51,462 bases of DNA from Tannerellaceae bacterium (GTDB taxonomy: Bacteria; Bacteroidota; Bacteroidia; Bacteroidales; Tannerellaceae). The position numbers and the translations under genes were made by a program. The notes beneath the pieces were generated by a model. That model saw nothing but the letters and a program-made list of their open reading frames with translations, searched no databases and was not told the origin of the DNA. The stretch is from the NCBI GenBank assembly GCA_021203545.1, contig JAJQAZ010000006.1:1-51462 (forward strand), written 5' to 3'. Shown here in pieces: positions 7,880-17,929 of the stretch. Every line of letters starts with the position of its first letter. Positions within the stretch are counted from its first letter, which is position 1.

Positions 7880-9425
7880 ATGAAAAAAGAATGGATTAAA
7901 TTTCTTGGATGTATAGCCATAGGATTAGCCATCTTTACTTCCTGTAATAAAGACAACATGGAGCCTGGTGATAACAATGACCCGGAAGTCATAACGGGTG
8001 AGACCGCTATGTTTTCGGCATTAATAAATAATCTGGATATTGATCTGCCGGTATCTGACAGTGGTACAAAAGCTGCCGGAGATGAAAATAAAGTGACGGA
8101 TGTACGGGTTGTATTATTTAATACAGATACTAATGGAACGGTTGAATATAGCTGGGATATAGGGGTCCGTTATACCGGTACTGGCTTTGAGGGACCCGAT
8201 GTAGCAGGTAGTGGAACCGATAATGTTACAACGACTGCCCGCCTGGTTAAATATCAAAACTATCACATGGTTGTATTGGTAAACCCGTCTTAAGAATTGA
8301 GAGCCGCTACTGAAGTTGGTAAATCCAAAACAACTTTTGAAACCATTCACGAATCCGGTAATTTGTCTGCATTAATCGGTCAGGCAAGTGGAATCAATAA
8401 TACGGCTTCTTCCTATCGTTTTTTTATGACTAACGCGGATTCCTATATTTTCGTTGATAAAGATGACGATCTGAAACCTACGAAAGCTGAAGCTGAAGCC
8501 GATCCTGTTGAATTGAAAGTGGAACGCGCGGTTGCGAAAGTAATGGTACTTAATGGATTATCAAGTGATGCTTCCTATGGCACAGATTATAGGATTGATA
8601 GTGTGAGTTGGAAACTGGATATCACAAATAAAAAAACCTACTGGATGAGAAAACCAGACAAAACTCCCGGCGGATTAAATGGGGGTGCCCTGGAAGATTA
8701 TACAACTTTAGATATCAATCGTTATGCTAAAGATCCTAATTTTATTAACTTTTCCGGTGAGCCGGGACTATCTTCAGAATTTAATTACATTCAAAAAGCC
8801 GATGTCCCTCTTTATACTGTACAAACATGGGGAACTGATTCCTGGGAATATGCCATGGAAAATACAATGGACGCAGATGAACAAAAGCAGGATGTAACCA
8901 CCCGGGTAATTGTAAGAGCCAATTATATACCTTTAAGAGACGATATTATTGATGGTACATTTACTGCCGGAACCAGTTATTATACCTATATGGGATATTA
9001 CATCACCCAAACACAGATGGCAGGATATCAAAGTGATACAACATCAATCCCTGAATACTATCCTTTATTGCATAAAGCCATCAGAGCGGCTAAAGATGCA
9101 AACTATACCCTTAGTGGTAGGTCATACATCCTCCTTTTCGATCAATGGACTAAACTTCTATAAAGATGGCATAAGCTACTACAAAGTACTGATACGTCAT
9201 TTTAATAACACACAGGTATCAACCATTATGGGATATGGCCGCTATGGAGTGGTTCGCAATAACCAGTATGAAGTCTCTATTAATTCCTTCAGTGGAGCCG
9301 GCGATGTTGATATTCCCGGAACAGGAGACCCCGATCCGGACCCGGACGAAGATGATGAAAACTGGATTTCCGCAAAAGTCACTATCAAACCATGGGTAAT
9401 CCGTTCACAAGGTAACGATTTATAA
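7880..9425 (+). pseudogene. Mfa1-type fimbrillin 1, nonsense and frameshift
   Basis: The start at 7880 gives a lipoprotein signal ending IFTSC. The body matches Mfa1/FimA fimbrillins: TDVRVVLFNTD early, VERAVAKVMV and KTYWMRKP mid-way, and FYKDGISYYKVLIRHF with MGYGRYGVVRNN near the end. Two lesions break it. A TAA at 8291-8293 interrupts VVLVNPS and the same frame resumes as ELRAATEVG; the paralogue has Lys at the matching place. A second lesion near 9105-9140 shifts the frame, consistent with one extra base. Repaired length would be about 514 residues. It is the first of two tandem Mfa1-like subunits. Confidence 0.85.
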
Positions 9426-9508
9426 TTCATCAAGAATTTCAGTATGAACAGTAAGGTATGCCAAATGCAAATAAAACGGCTTTTGGCATACCTCAATCCC
9501 GAATTAAA

Positions 9509-11012
9509 ATGGCAATACACAAAGTGCTATATCGTTTTATATTCCTGACAGCAATGATGATTCTGGGGTGTTCCTGTATTAATAACAGGTATGCACCCTG
9601 TCTACCCGGAGATGATAATGAATATCCGGACGATGATACATCTTTGTTTTCAATACGTATAAATACAGGCGCACCATCCACAAAAGCAACCGATCCCGGC
9701 ACCGAAAGCGAAAGAATCGTGACAGGCGTACGCATCGTATTTTACAATATGGAGGGGATTGCCGTATACGTATGGGATTTGGATGCTAAAAATGTAGATG
9801 AAGATCAATTGGTATATTTCCATGGTTCGGATGTAGCATACTACTCAAATACAAAACAATCGTTCGTTTCCGTGGCCCGGAACATCAAAAGAGACGATTA
9901 CCAAATGCTGGTAATACTTAATCCGAATAAAGAAATTAAAGAAATCACTGAAAATGGTTGCACAACCGGCCAGCTAATGGAGCCGGTTGAACTTGATTAT
10001 ACCAGATTCTTTGACTATCAATACATCGCGGGTACCGAATCAAAAAAAATTCATGATGCTAAACCATCAGGGACTTATTCAGGTAGATGCTGAAAATGAT
10101 TTTTATGACACAAAAAAAGAGGCTGAAGCAAACCCTGTACCAGTTATTGTAGAGCGTGTACTGGCTAAAATATCAGTTACCGGCAGTAATATCAAACTAC
10201 CCGAAGGAGTAACCTACAGGGGACAGATTCTTTGGGATGTTGATCTTCTGAACAGAAAAACATACTGGATGCGGGAAGCTGCTAAAAAGGCTGACGGTAC
10301 AGAGGAAGTATTTGGAGATACCGATTATGAGAACTGGTATGCCGAAGATCCCAATTTCAGGTCTTACAGTACATTGAATCAGGCAGAACTGGATAAAGAG
10401 TTTATATATGTAGATGCATACCGGGATATTTTTAACTCACTCGGATTCGAAGCATTTGCACTGGAAAACACAATGAGTACAACCGACCAGACAGCCAATG
10501 TAACCACCAGTGTAGTCATACGGCTTCAATACCTGCTGTTAGAATTAGACTGGCAAAATGCGCACTTCTTCCAGTACAACGGAACTGTTATTCCTCATAC
10601 CCTGTTTTCAACCTATGTACAGAATCCCTCTTTGATACCGGACAATATAAGTGAATTAAAAATAATCATTCCACAAATCATATCCGAAACCGGTTATGAC
10701 CTTTCCCGGCCTGATGCGATTCCGGAATCATTTTCAAAATATGGATTAAACTTCCATAAAGAAGGTATCTGTTTTTACCGGATACCTATTCGTCACTTTA
10801 ACAATTCACAGGTTCCCCAACCGATGGGATATGGACGGTATGGTATTGTACGGAACAACTCCTACACAATCAATATTACCGGCATAAACGGTCCCGGAAT
10901 GGCCGTTCTCGAAAAACCCTCTTTAGAGGACAATGATAAAACCCAGTTAATTACAGCCGGATTTGCAACAACATCCTGGGAGGTAAAACCCGGTTTAGAC
11001 TTTGAATTTTAA
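9509..11012 (+). pseudogene. Mfa1-type fimbrillin 2, frameshifted at an A8 run
   Basis: The start at 9509 gives a lipoprotein signal ending MMILGCSC. It is a paralogue of the preceding fimbrillin, sharing VTGVRIVFYN, NRKTYWMRE, NFHKEGICFYRIPIRHFNN and MGYGRYGIVRNN. The frame shifts at an A8 run (10042-10049). With A7 the text reads GTESKKFMMLNHQGLIQVDAEND and the whole protein is about 500 residues. Mfa1-type proteins are exported as lipoproteins, cleaved by Rgp-type proteases and polymerised by strand exchange in P. gingivalis; the same route is inferred here. An upstream in-frame start at 9458 would give a poor signal peptide. Confidence 0.85.
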
Positions 11013-11017
11013 CGAAT

Positions 11018-12078
11018 ATGGCAAATCTAAAAGACATAAAAACTTGTATCTGCATAGCTGCTCTGCTGTTGATAACAGGAATGTTCTCCTGTACCAAAAA
11101 CGATGAAGAGCTTCCCATTCCGGATAAATATGAAGAGGTTGAAGTAAATCTTCATCTCACTATTCCGGCAGCCCGGCAGATTACCTATTCCGAAACCAAA
11201 GCAGAACAGGAAAACATTTCATTTACTCTGGGCACCGCCTACACGCGGTCCGGAGAAATCAGTGAAATAGAGCAACCTTCTATTGATAATCTGTGGGTCT
11301 TACAGTTTGACGATAACCAGACATTAATCCGCAAATCTTATCAAAACATGGAGCCGGAAAAGACTTCTTCGATTTTAATCTGTATGATAGCGACAATACA
11401 ACACTTTTTTTCATTGCCAACCTATCTGACGAAACAGACATTAATCTTGAACTGTATAGTTCCACCATCACAGACCTGCAAAAACTTTATATTGAATTTA
11501 CAGATGAAACATCTCCAAACAAATTACTCTTGAGCGGCGAATACAAAGGCAAAATAAAAGAATACACTTCACTGGAAATTGAACTACAACGAATGGTCGC
11601 AAAACTTTCCTTAGAGTTATCTTACAAAGAAACGCTAAACAATGGAAATAAACTGATCATTACAAACATCTGTTTAAAAAACGTACCGGTTATCGGCTTT
11701 TATTATAACACCGGAACTGTTCATACCCCGGAAGAAAATCCCACCAGGTTTACGGATTACACTCTGCAGGATGTACCGGCCAGCGGCGAAACCTTTATTT
11801 GGTACATACCAGAAAATTTACAGGGAACAAATCTTTATATATCCACTCAGGAGGATAAAGGTGAAGAGTATGCACCCACTTATAGCACCTACATTGAAAT
11901 AACCGGTAAATACATTAGTACAACAACCCCGGACCAGGAGTTAACGGCTTCAATCCGTTTATATCCGGGCGAAAACATTACTACTGATTTTAATATCCGG
12001 CGGAATGCCCACTATCCTATGACAGTCACAATCTCCAACCTGGATCCGGAGAATGATAAACGTGTAGAAATCCAATAA
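11018..12078 (+). pseudogene. Fimbrial accessory lipoprotein, frameshifted
   Basis: A lipoprotein signal ends GMFSC (about residue 25). The early IDNLWVLQFDDNQTLIRKSY motif and later LEIELQRMVAKLSLELSYK are typical of minor fimbrial subunits in the Mfa/FimC-E or DUF4906 range. The frame changes at a short A4 run (11358-11361). Adding one A gives MEPEKDFFDFNLYDSDN and an open frame of about 353 residues. It starts six bases after the second fimbrillin. It is probably a tip or accessory component rather than the shaft subunit; the exact family is uncertain. Confidence 0.75.
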
Positions 12079-12092
12079 AATATCCGATTGCA

Positions 12093-13046
12093 ATGAAAAA
12101 ATATCTACTATATCCTCTTATATCCTGTTGTTGCCTATTCTTTCCTTTATCCTGCAATGTAACGGAAGGAACAACAGAGTGCGATATAGCCGTACGGTTT
12201 GTCTACGACTACAATATGCAATATGTGGATCTTTTCCATAAACAGGCATCTATCATGGACCTCTATATTTTTGATGAAGATGGATTTTTATTTTCTATCA
12301 TTTCGGATTATCCCGGTTCATTCGACGAAAATTACCTGATGAATCTGCCTATCGAAACCCAAAAGCAGGTATATCAATTTGTTACATGGTCGGGTCTGTA
12401 CAGTGATTTTTATGAATGCAATTCAGAAATATCAACCATAGAAGGACTGATGGTGAGAGGTATAGAAAGCGACCCTTCACAAAAAATAATCAACAAAGAG
12501 CTACCACCACTCTGGCATGGTAAAATTGTTGAGCCTACAGGTAGTAACCATGAGATAAAAACCATCAACCTCATGAAAAACACGAAGAAGTTCAGGCTTG
12601 TTATCCAAAACATGGGGGAAGACAACCCTATTACAGTTGAAGACTTTGATATCCGTATATTATCATCCAATAATACATACGATCATACAAACACAATTCT
12701 GGATGATCCGGAAAACAAAACCACCTATCTCCCCTATTTTTCCGGAGATGATCCGGACACAGGAGCAGCCATGGTAGAACTCAATACCCTCCGGCTCATG
12801 GAAGAGCGGGATCATAAACTGATTATCACACATAAAAACTATAATCAAACATTTGAGCTTAACCTGAATAAATATCTCAACGCATTACGTCTTGAGAAAT
12901 ATTCCGCAATGGACTTTCAGGAATACCTTGACCGGGAAGATTACTTCTACATCATCCTTTTCATGAATCTTGACAAACATATGTATGTAGCATCCGGCAT
13001 CCAGATCAACGGCTGGTACAAACGCATTCAGGACAGTGATGTTTGA
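12093..13046 (+). CDS. FimB/Mfa2-like fimbrial anchor lipoprotein
   Basis: The 317-residue lipoprotein has a signal ending FPLSC. The conserved opening of FimB/Mfa2 anchors is visible: CDIAVRFVYDYN, then a run that includes MDLYIFDEDGFL. In P. gingivalis, Mfa2 and FimB terminate growth and fix the fimbria to the outer membrane; that role is inferred here from similarity and from its place after the subunits. It is the last gene of the first fimbria locus and is intact. It converges on the toxin-like gene at 13064-13399. Confidence 0.82.
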   Translation: MKKYLLYPLISCCCLFFPLSCNVTEGTTECDIAVRFVYDYNMQYVDLFHKQASIMDLYIFDEDGFLFSIISDYPGSFDENYLMNLPIETQKQVYQFVTWSGLYSDFYECNSEISTIEGLMVRGIESDPSQKIINKELPPLWHGKIVEPTGSNHEIKTINLMKNTKKFRLVIQNMGEDNPITVEDFDIRILSSNNTYDHTNTILDDPENKTTYLPYFSGDDPDTGAAMVELNTLRLMEERDHKLIITHKNYNQTFELNLNKYLNALRLEKYSAMDFQEYLDREDYFYIILFMNLDKHMYVASGIQINGWYKRIQDSDV

Positions 13047-13063
13047 TAATTCCGGAAAGAAAA

Positions 13064-13399
13064 TCAAAACAATTCTTCATTTAATAAATGTCCGGCCACA
13101 TGGTTGTTGGTAATGTACCGGATAATATATGTATTATTTTCATGAAGGGTAAAAAAGAAGTACCATGTTGTATTTTTATTTTTTGAATAAGATATATACC
13201 AAAGTTCCTGTCCATATCTGGAAAAATAATGAGGTGCTTTTCGTTTGGGGCAAATATGAATATACTTCTCTAATTCTAAAGTTAATGAATCAACATACAT
13301 CCTGGCTGATTCTTTAAAACTAAAATAATTCTTATCATACAAAATATCTACCAATTCATTAAAATAGAGATTTGCTGTTTTGGTATAAAGAATTCTCAT
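13064..13399 (-). CDS. RelE/ParE-like toxin (putative)
   Basis: The 111-residue basic protein begins MRILYTKTANLYFNELVDIL and ends with WYFFFTLHENNTYIIRYITNNH, a late beta-strand pattern typical of the ParE/RelE fold. Those toxins cut mRNA or poison gyrase. Its start overlaps the stop of the upstream small gene by four bases (ATGA), the usual toxin-antitoxin order with the antitoxin first. The family call rests on length, fold pattern and partner, not on a full catalytic set. It could be an unrelated small protein. Confidence 0.6.
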   Translation of the reverse strand: MRILYTKTANLYFNELVDILYDKNYFSFKESARMYVDSLTLELEKYIHICPKRKAPHYFSRYGQELWYISYSKNKNTTWYFFFTLHENNTYIIRYITNNHVAGHLLNEELF

Positions 13400-13581
13400 T
13401 TATCGAAAAGTTTATCAATATGAGCACATACAGACTCTACAAACTCTTCTCTGGTCATATAGTCTTTCAGATCCTCTTCCGTTAAGGGTAAAATTTTTAT
13501 TTCTTCCTGAATTTCATACTTCATAGCTGGTTCACGAAGTGTATCATTATTCTTTTTGGGTTGTTCGTATTTCTTTTCCAT
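13396..13581 (-). CDS. Putative antitoxin partner
   Basis: The 61-residue acidic protein has a charged N-terminus (MEKKYEQPKKNND) and a helical C-terminal half ending FVESVCAHIDKLFDK. It lacks a clear DNA-binding motif. Position, size and the four-base overlap with the ParE-like gene suggest the antitoxin of a pair. No close family was recognised. Confidence 0.5.
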   Translation of the reverse strand: MEKKYEQPKKNNDTLREPAMKYEIQEEIKILPLTEEDLKDYMTREEFVESVCAHIDKLFDK

Positions 13582-13672
13582 GAGTTAAAATTGTTTGATT
13601 ATTGACCGGAACAAAAATAGGGAATTCTTCTCAATAAGTAGTTTATTGCAAAATGTTTTATAGCAAGTAAGC

Positions 13673-13706
13673 AAAAAAGGCTATCCGGCAAGCCGGACAG
13701 CCTTTT
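13673..13706 (-). terminator. Rho-independent terminator after lysA
   Basis: On the minus strand the 12-base arms AAGGCTGTCCGG and CCGGATAGCCTT pair around a CTTG loop with one G-U pair, followed by a T-run. It lies 23 bp after the lysA stop and closes the his-ftsE-lysC-lysA cluster. Confidence 0.85.
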
Positions 13707-13728
13707 ACATCTTGTTGTATCTATCAGA

Positions 13729-14886
13729 TTACAGTGTATCCGAAAAATAAGATTGCGGTAGTTTGCGGCAGTTATACTGCGATGCCATGATCTCACCATA
13801 AGCACCTGCTGAGCGGAAAGCGATCAGGTCGCCACGACGGGCTGTATTGAGTTCCACATCTTTACCGAATACATCGGACGATTCACAGATAGGGCCTACC
13901 ACATCGTATACCTCAATCTCTCCTTCACTGGTCAGGTTCTCAATCCGGTGATACGAGTCGTACATAGCCGGACGGATCAGTTCGGTAAAACCAGCATCAA
14001 GGATAGCGAAGTTTTTAGTCTCGCCTCTTTTTACATACAATACTTTTGAGATCAGATTACCACACTGGCCTACAACGGAACGTCCTGGCTCAAAATGAAC
14101 CTTCTGGCCGGGACGCAACTGCAGCAGATTATGAATAACAGCAAAATAGTTATCAAAAGCCGCAACGGGCAAATGGTTGGGGTGGTAATAGTCAATCCCC
14201 AGGCCACCACCGAAATTCAGATTCTCAACCGTCAGCCCACGTGCTTCCAGATCGTCCTGTATTTCGTTGCAACGGATAGCCAGGTTCTGGAAAGAAGACA
14301 TATCAGTGATCTGCGAACCGATATGGAAATGCAGACCGATCAGCTTTACATGATCCATATCTACTAATTCATCAATCACACCGTTCAATTGTCCCAGATT
14401 GATACCGAATTTATTCTCTTTCATTCCGGTAGTGATCTTGGCATGGGTATTAGCATCTACTTCAGGGTTTACACGCAGTGCAACAGCAGCTATTTTACCT
14501 TTGGCCGCGGCCAGTTCATTAATCACTTCCAGTTCGGCAGCCGACTCTACATTAAAGCAGAATATATCGTTATCCAGGCCCAGATTGATTTCCCAGTCGG
14601 CTTTACCTACACCGGCAAAAACAATCTTATCAGCAGGAAAACCGGCATCCAGCGAAGCCTGTATCTCGCCACCGCTCACACAGTCGGCACCTAAACCACT
14701 GGCTGCGATAATATGTAATATCCGGGGATTCGCATTGGCTTTAACAGCATAATGCACATGATAATCATATTTTCCGGCTTCTTCTTTTACTACCTCTAAT
14801 GTTCTTTGCAGTAACTCTACATCATAATAATAAAAAGGTGTCTGCAGAGTTTTAAACTTTTCAATAGGGAAATTACCTTTCATCAT
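13729..14886 (-). CDS. lysA: Diaminopimelate decarboxylase
   Basis: The 385-residue protein is a fold-III PLP enzyme that converts meso-diaminopimelate to lysine. HYAVKANANPRIL near residue 44 holds the PLP lysine. HFHIGSQ, LNFGGGLGIDYYHP and EPGRSVVGQCG follow, and the C-terminal GPICESSDVFGKD supplies the active-site cysteine. A second ATG three bases in (MKGNFPIEKF) may be the true start. A terminator separates it from lysC upstream, so it probably also has its own promoter in 14887-14913. It completes lysine synthesis with the aspartokinase next to it. Confidence 0.95.
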   Translation of the reverse strand: MMKGNFPIEKFKTLQTPFYYYDVELLQRTLEVVKEEAGKYDYHVHYAVKANANPRILHIIAASGLGADCVSGGEIQASLDAGFPADKIVFAGVGKADWEINLGLDNDIFCFNVESAAELEVINELAAAKGKIAAVALRVNPEVDANTHAKITTGMKENKFGINLGQLNGVIDELVDMDHVKLIGLHFHIGSQITDMSSFQNLAIRCNEIQDDLEARGLTVENLNFGGGLGIDYYHPNHLPVAAFDNYFAVIHNLLQLRPGQKVHFEPGRSVVGQCGNLISKVLYVKRGETKNFAILDAGFTELIRPAMYDSYHRIENLTSEGEIEVYDVVGPICESSDVFGKDVELNTARRGDLIAFRSAGAYGEIMASQYNCRKLPQSYFSDTL

Positions 14887-14913
14887 ATTTTTATTTAATT
14901 AATTGTTTTTCGT

Positions 14914-14960
14914 ATCAAAAAAAGAGCCTGTTAAAATCTCAAGGTTTAAACAGGCTCTCT
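14914..14960 (-). terminator. Rho-independent terminator between lysC and lysA
   Basis: On the minus strand AGAGCCTGTT pairs with AACAGGCTCT and is followed directly by a run of seven T. It lies 29 bp beyond the lysC stop. A TCAATTATTAATTG repeat sits between the stop and the stem. It could act as a partial terminator or attenuator before lysA. Confidence 0.85.
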
Positions 14961-14988
14961 ATAACTTTCAATTGTCAATTATTAATTG

Positions 14989-16302
14989 TCAATTATTAAA
15001 AAGGTGGTTGCTTAAAGCCTGCAATGCTTTTTGCTTATCGGTTGCTTTCACCAGTAAGGATACATTATAATTACTGCCACCGTACGAGATCATACGAACA
15101 GGAACATCTTTAAGCACGCTTACAATACTTGCCTCGAACCCAATGTTATCCCATTCCATATCTCCTACTACACAAACAATGGTCATATCCTCGTCTACAG
15201 TTACCGTACCGTATTTCTTCAGATCATCTACAATATCATCCAGGCGTTTGCGGTTATCAATAGTAACCGATACCCCAACTTCCGATGTAGTAACCATATC
15301 AATCGGAGTCTGATGATTTTCAAAAATTTCAAACACCTTACGCAGGAATCCGGTAGCCAACAGCATACGTCCGCTCTTGATCTTGATTGCGGTGATATTA
15401 TCTTTAGCTGCAACCGCTTTGATTTTTCCTTTTTCCGTTTCGTTTGATATACGGGTTCCCGGTGCTTCCGGTTCCATGGTATTCAACAAACGAACAGGTA
15501 TATTATTTAATTTCGCAGGCAGGATACAGGTGGGGTGAAGAATCTTGGCACCAAAGTAAGCCAGTTCGGCTGCTTCTTCAAAATGCAACTGACGAACCGG
15601 AGCCGTTTTATCCACGATCCGTGGGTCATTGTTATGCATTCCGTCAATATCCGTCCATATCTGAATTTCAGAGGCTTTGATAGCTGCACCAATCAGGGAA
15701 GCAGTATAGTCGCTGCCGCCACGCTGCAGGTTATCGATCTCGCCATACGCATTGCGGCAGATATATCCCTGTGTAATATAGAGATCCGCATCGTTCTCCT
15801 GTTCAAGAAGAGCATTTAATTTTTCTTTAATATAAACCGGGTCCGGTTCAGCGTTTTTATCTGTACGCATATATTCAAGAGCTGGCAGTAATACAGAGTT
15901 TACACCAATCTCTTCCATGTACAGATTCATCATACCGGTAGAAAGAAGTTCACCCTGTGCCAATACGACCCGTTCTTCAAATAAAGTAAACAGGTCTTTT
16001 GTAAAGGTGCGGATATAGTCGAAGATACCATTTACATGATCCTTCGCCTTCTGTTTATATTCAGCAGTACTATATAAATCGTCAATGTGTCCGTAATACT
16101 TTTGAGACAACTTATTGATGATTTCATTCGCACCGTCGGGATTCTTCTTATATAAATAATCCGAAATCTCGACTAAAGAGTTAGTTGTACCGGACATAGC
16201 TGATAAGACAACGATCTTACGGTCGCCGGAAATCAGTTTTGCTACGTCTTTCATTCTCTGTGCAGAACCCACAGATGTACCGCCAAACTTTAAAACTTTC
16301 AT
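14989..16302 (-). CDS. lysC: Aspartate kinase
   Basis: The 437-residue enzyme phosphorylates aspartate, the first step to lysine, threonine and methionine. The start at 16302 is chosen because MKVLKFGGTSVGSAQRM is the classic N-terminus; the frame extends further upstream without family support. The kinase domain holds GGSDYTASLIGAAIKA around residue 200. ACT-type regulatory repeats lie in the last third (SEVGVSVTIDN). No homoserine dehydrogenase domain follows, so it is monofunctional. It is downstream of ftsE in the same direction and is followed by a terminator. Confidence 0.93.
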   Translation of the reverse strand: MKVLKFGGTSVGSAQRMKDVAKLISGDRKIVVLSAMSGTTNSLVEISDYLYKKNPDGANEIINKLSQKYYGHIDDLYSTAEYKQKAKDHVNGIFDYIRTFTKDLFTLFEERVVLAQGELLSTGMMNLYMEEIGVNSVLLPALEYMRTDKNAEPDPVYIKEKLNALLEQENDADLYITQGYICRNAYGEIDNLQRGGSDYTASLIGAAIKASEIQIWTDIDGMHNNDPRIVDKTAPVRQLHFEEAAELAYFGAKILHPTCILPAKLNNIPVRLLNTMEPEAPGTRISNETEKGKIKAVAAKDNITAIKIKSGRMLLATGFLRKVFEIFENHQTPIDMVTTSEVGVSVTIDNRKRLDDIVDDLKKYGTVTVDEDMTIVCVVGDMEWDNIGFEASIVSVLKDVPVRMISYGGSNYNVSLLVKATDKQKALQALSNHLFNN

Positions 16303-16367
16303 TGTTCTTTCTCGATAATTAAATTGTTGTTGTTTTTCTAAAAAGCCCTGCAAAGGTACACAAAAAA

Positions 16368-17045
16368 TCAATCCGCAATATCACTTAGGCAGGCATTCTC
16401 GCATTTTACTATCCTCGCGGGATAGTTATGCACCAATGTATAGTTATGGGTTGTCATAATAACAGCCGTACCCTTCCGGCAGATATCATGCAAAAGCTGA
16501 ACAATCTGGCCACTGGTTTCCGGATCCAGATTACCCGTCGGTTCATCTGCCAGAATCAGTTTGGGCTCATTCAGAAGCGCGCGGGCTATTACGATACGCT
16601 GTTGTTCACCGCCTGATAGTTCATGCGGCAATTTATATCCTTTCGTCTGCATACCCACCTGGTGAAGCACTTCATCAATACGCGCGTCTATGTCCGCTTT
16701 CTTCGTCCAGCCGGTAGCTTTAAGCACAAACTCCAGATTTTTCACCACCGAACGGTCCGTCAGCAACTGGAAATCCTGAAACACAATACCCAGTTTACGG
16801 CGCAGATAAGGAATATCTTTTCTTTTGATCTTACGCAGATTATAATCCATCAGGTAAGCCTCTCCGTGCTGAATGGGAATCTCGCAATACAGAGATTTCA
16901 ATAAACTACTCTTACCGGAACCCACTTTACCGATAATATAAACAAACTCACCATTATGCAACGTCAGCGAAGCATTCTGCAATATCACATTTTCGTCACG
17001 CCGTATCTCCGCATTCTCCAGTGTTAGTAATACTGTTTCGTCCAT
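16368..17045 (-). CDS. ftsE: FtsE-like ABC ATPase
   Basis: The 225-residue ATPase has Walker A as [10 protein letters not shown] (about residue 37), the signature LSGGEQQR, and Walker B as [15 protein letters not shown]. The [20 protein letters not shown] stretch resembles FtsE, which with FtsX controls septal cell-wall hydrolases. No ftsX gene adjoins, as is usual in Bacteroidales, where this gene lies between the his and lys genes. It could serve another MacB/LolD-type permease. An F-type repeat separates it from hisIE. Confidence 0.85.
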   Translation of the reverse strand: MDETVLLTLENAEIRRDENVILQNASLTLHNGEFVYIIGKVGSGKSSLLKSLYCEIPIQHGEAYLMDYNLRKIKRKDIPYLRRKLGIVFQDFQLLTDRSVVKNLEFVLKATGWTKKADIDARIDEVLHQVGMQTKGYKLPHELSGGEQQRIVIARALLNEPKLILADEPTGNLDPETSGQIVQLLHDICRKGTAVIMTTHNYTLVHNYPARIVKCENACLSDIAD

Positions 17046-17051
17046 TTTTTA

Positions 17052-17228
17052 ATAGTAGTTAAGTAGTTATTACTTCGCTAACGCTTCGTTTGTAGTCAGT
17101 TCGCCTTGTTCACAGTAGTTAAGTAGAAGAAAACAAAAAACAATTGTTTACAAATCATACTTGACTACTAAGCCACGCAGTGGCTGATAACTCCTTGACT
17201 ACTTAACTACTGCGAGCAAAGCGAGCCA
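17052..17228 (-). repeat. Spacer repeat F, copy 1 (ftsE-hisIE gap)
   Basis: Shares with 19506-19672 the blocks CGCTAACGCTTCGTT, AGTAGTTAAGTAG, CAATTGTTTA, TTGACTACTAAGCCAC and TTGACTACTTAACTACT in the same order. AGTAGTTAAGTAG pairs with CTACTTAACTACT, and AGCCACGCAGTGGCT is a small internal palindrome. It fills the whole gap between hisIE and ftsE and would fold in the shared transcript. Confidence 0.82.
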
Positions 17229-17822
17229 TCATTTATGTCTTTTCATTAATTCGCGTGATAGATCTTCCAGACGGAAACCTTTACTTGTTAGCAGAACAGT
17301 CAGGTGATAAATCAGGTCAGATGCTTCATAAATGAAGGCATCGTCGGTTCCGTTCGTTGCTTCAATTACTGTTTCTACAGCTTCCTCACCCACTTTCTGA
17401 GCCATACGGTTTACACCTTTTGTAAAGAGAGAAGTTGTGTACGAACCTTCGGGCATTTCCTGGCGGCGACGCTCTATAAAATCCTGCAAATATTTAAGGA
17501 ACATAATATCCTCCTGGTTCTTTTCTCCAAAGCAGGTATCTGTTCCGGTATGGCATACCGGCCCGGCAGGATTTACTTTGATCAGTAAGGTATCATGATC
17601 GCAATCAGACATGATCTCAACCACAGAAAGTACATTTCCACTGGTCTCACCTTTCATCCAAAGACGTTCTTTTGTACGACTATAAAATGTTACTTTTTTA
17701 GTTTCCACAGTCTGCTGGTAGGCTTCTTCATTCATAAAACCCAACATCAGTACTTTACCTGTTTTATTATCCTGAATAATTGCAGGAATCAATCCTTCCC
17801 CCTTCTTAAAATCTAAATTCAT
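17229..17822 (-). CDS. hisIE: Bifunctional phosphoribosyl-AMP cyclohydrolase/phosphoribosyl-ATP pyrophosphatase
   Basis: The 197-residue protein fuses two histidine-pathway steps. The HisI half (about residues 1-105) keeps SDCDHDTLLIKV and GPVCHTGTDTCF, which hold the zinc and magnesium ligands. The HisE half (about 110-197) has the MazG-like GEEAVETVIEA motif. Together they hydrolyse PR-ATP to PR-AMP and open the ring. Gene order with hisF, hisA and hisH follows the pathway. Length is normal. Confidence 0.95.
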   Translation of the reverse strand: MNLDFKKGEGLIPAIIQDNKTGKVLMLGFMNEEAYQQTVETKKVTFYSRTKERLWMKGETSGNVLSVVEIMSDCDHDTLLIKVNPAGPVCHTGTDTCFGEKNQEDIMFLKYLQDFIERRRQEMPEGSYTTSLFTKGVNRMAQKVGEEAVETVIEATNGTDDAFIYEASDLIYHLTVLLTSKGFRLEDLSRELMKRHK

Positions 17823-17837
17823 TGTTAATAGTTTTTT

Positions 17838-17918
17838 GGTAGTTAGTAGTTGGTAGTTAGTAGTTAGTAGAATGTTCTTTTATCTCCTACTAACTACTAA
17901 CTACTAACTACTAACTAC
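17838..17918. repeat. Spacer hairpin G, copy 1 (TAGTTAGTAG tandem arms)
   Basis: The left arm (17838-17870) is made of TAGTTAGTAG/TTGGTAGT units. The right arm (17886-17918) is made of the complementary CTACTAACTA units, with a short loop between. A second copy with the same design lies at 41997-42074. It is the main content of the hisF-hisIE gap. Confidence 0.85.
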
Positions 17919-17929
17919 TCTATATTTAT

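Noticed and set aside
15228-15413. Small minus-strand frame inside lysC
   Set aside because: It is a shifted shadow of the aspartokinase coding region.
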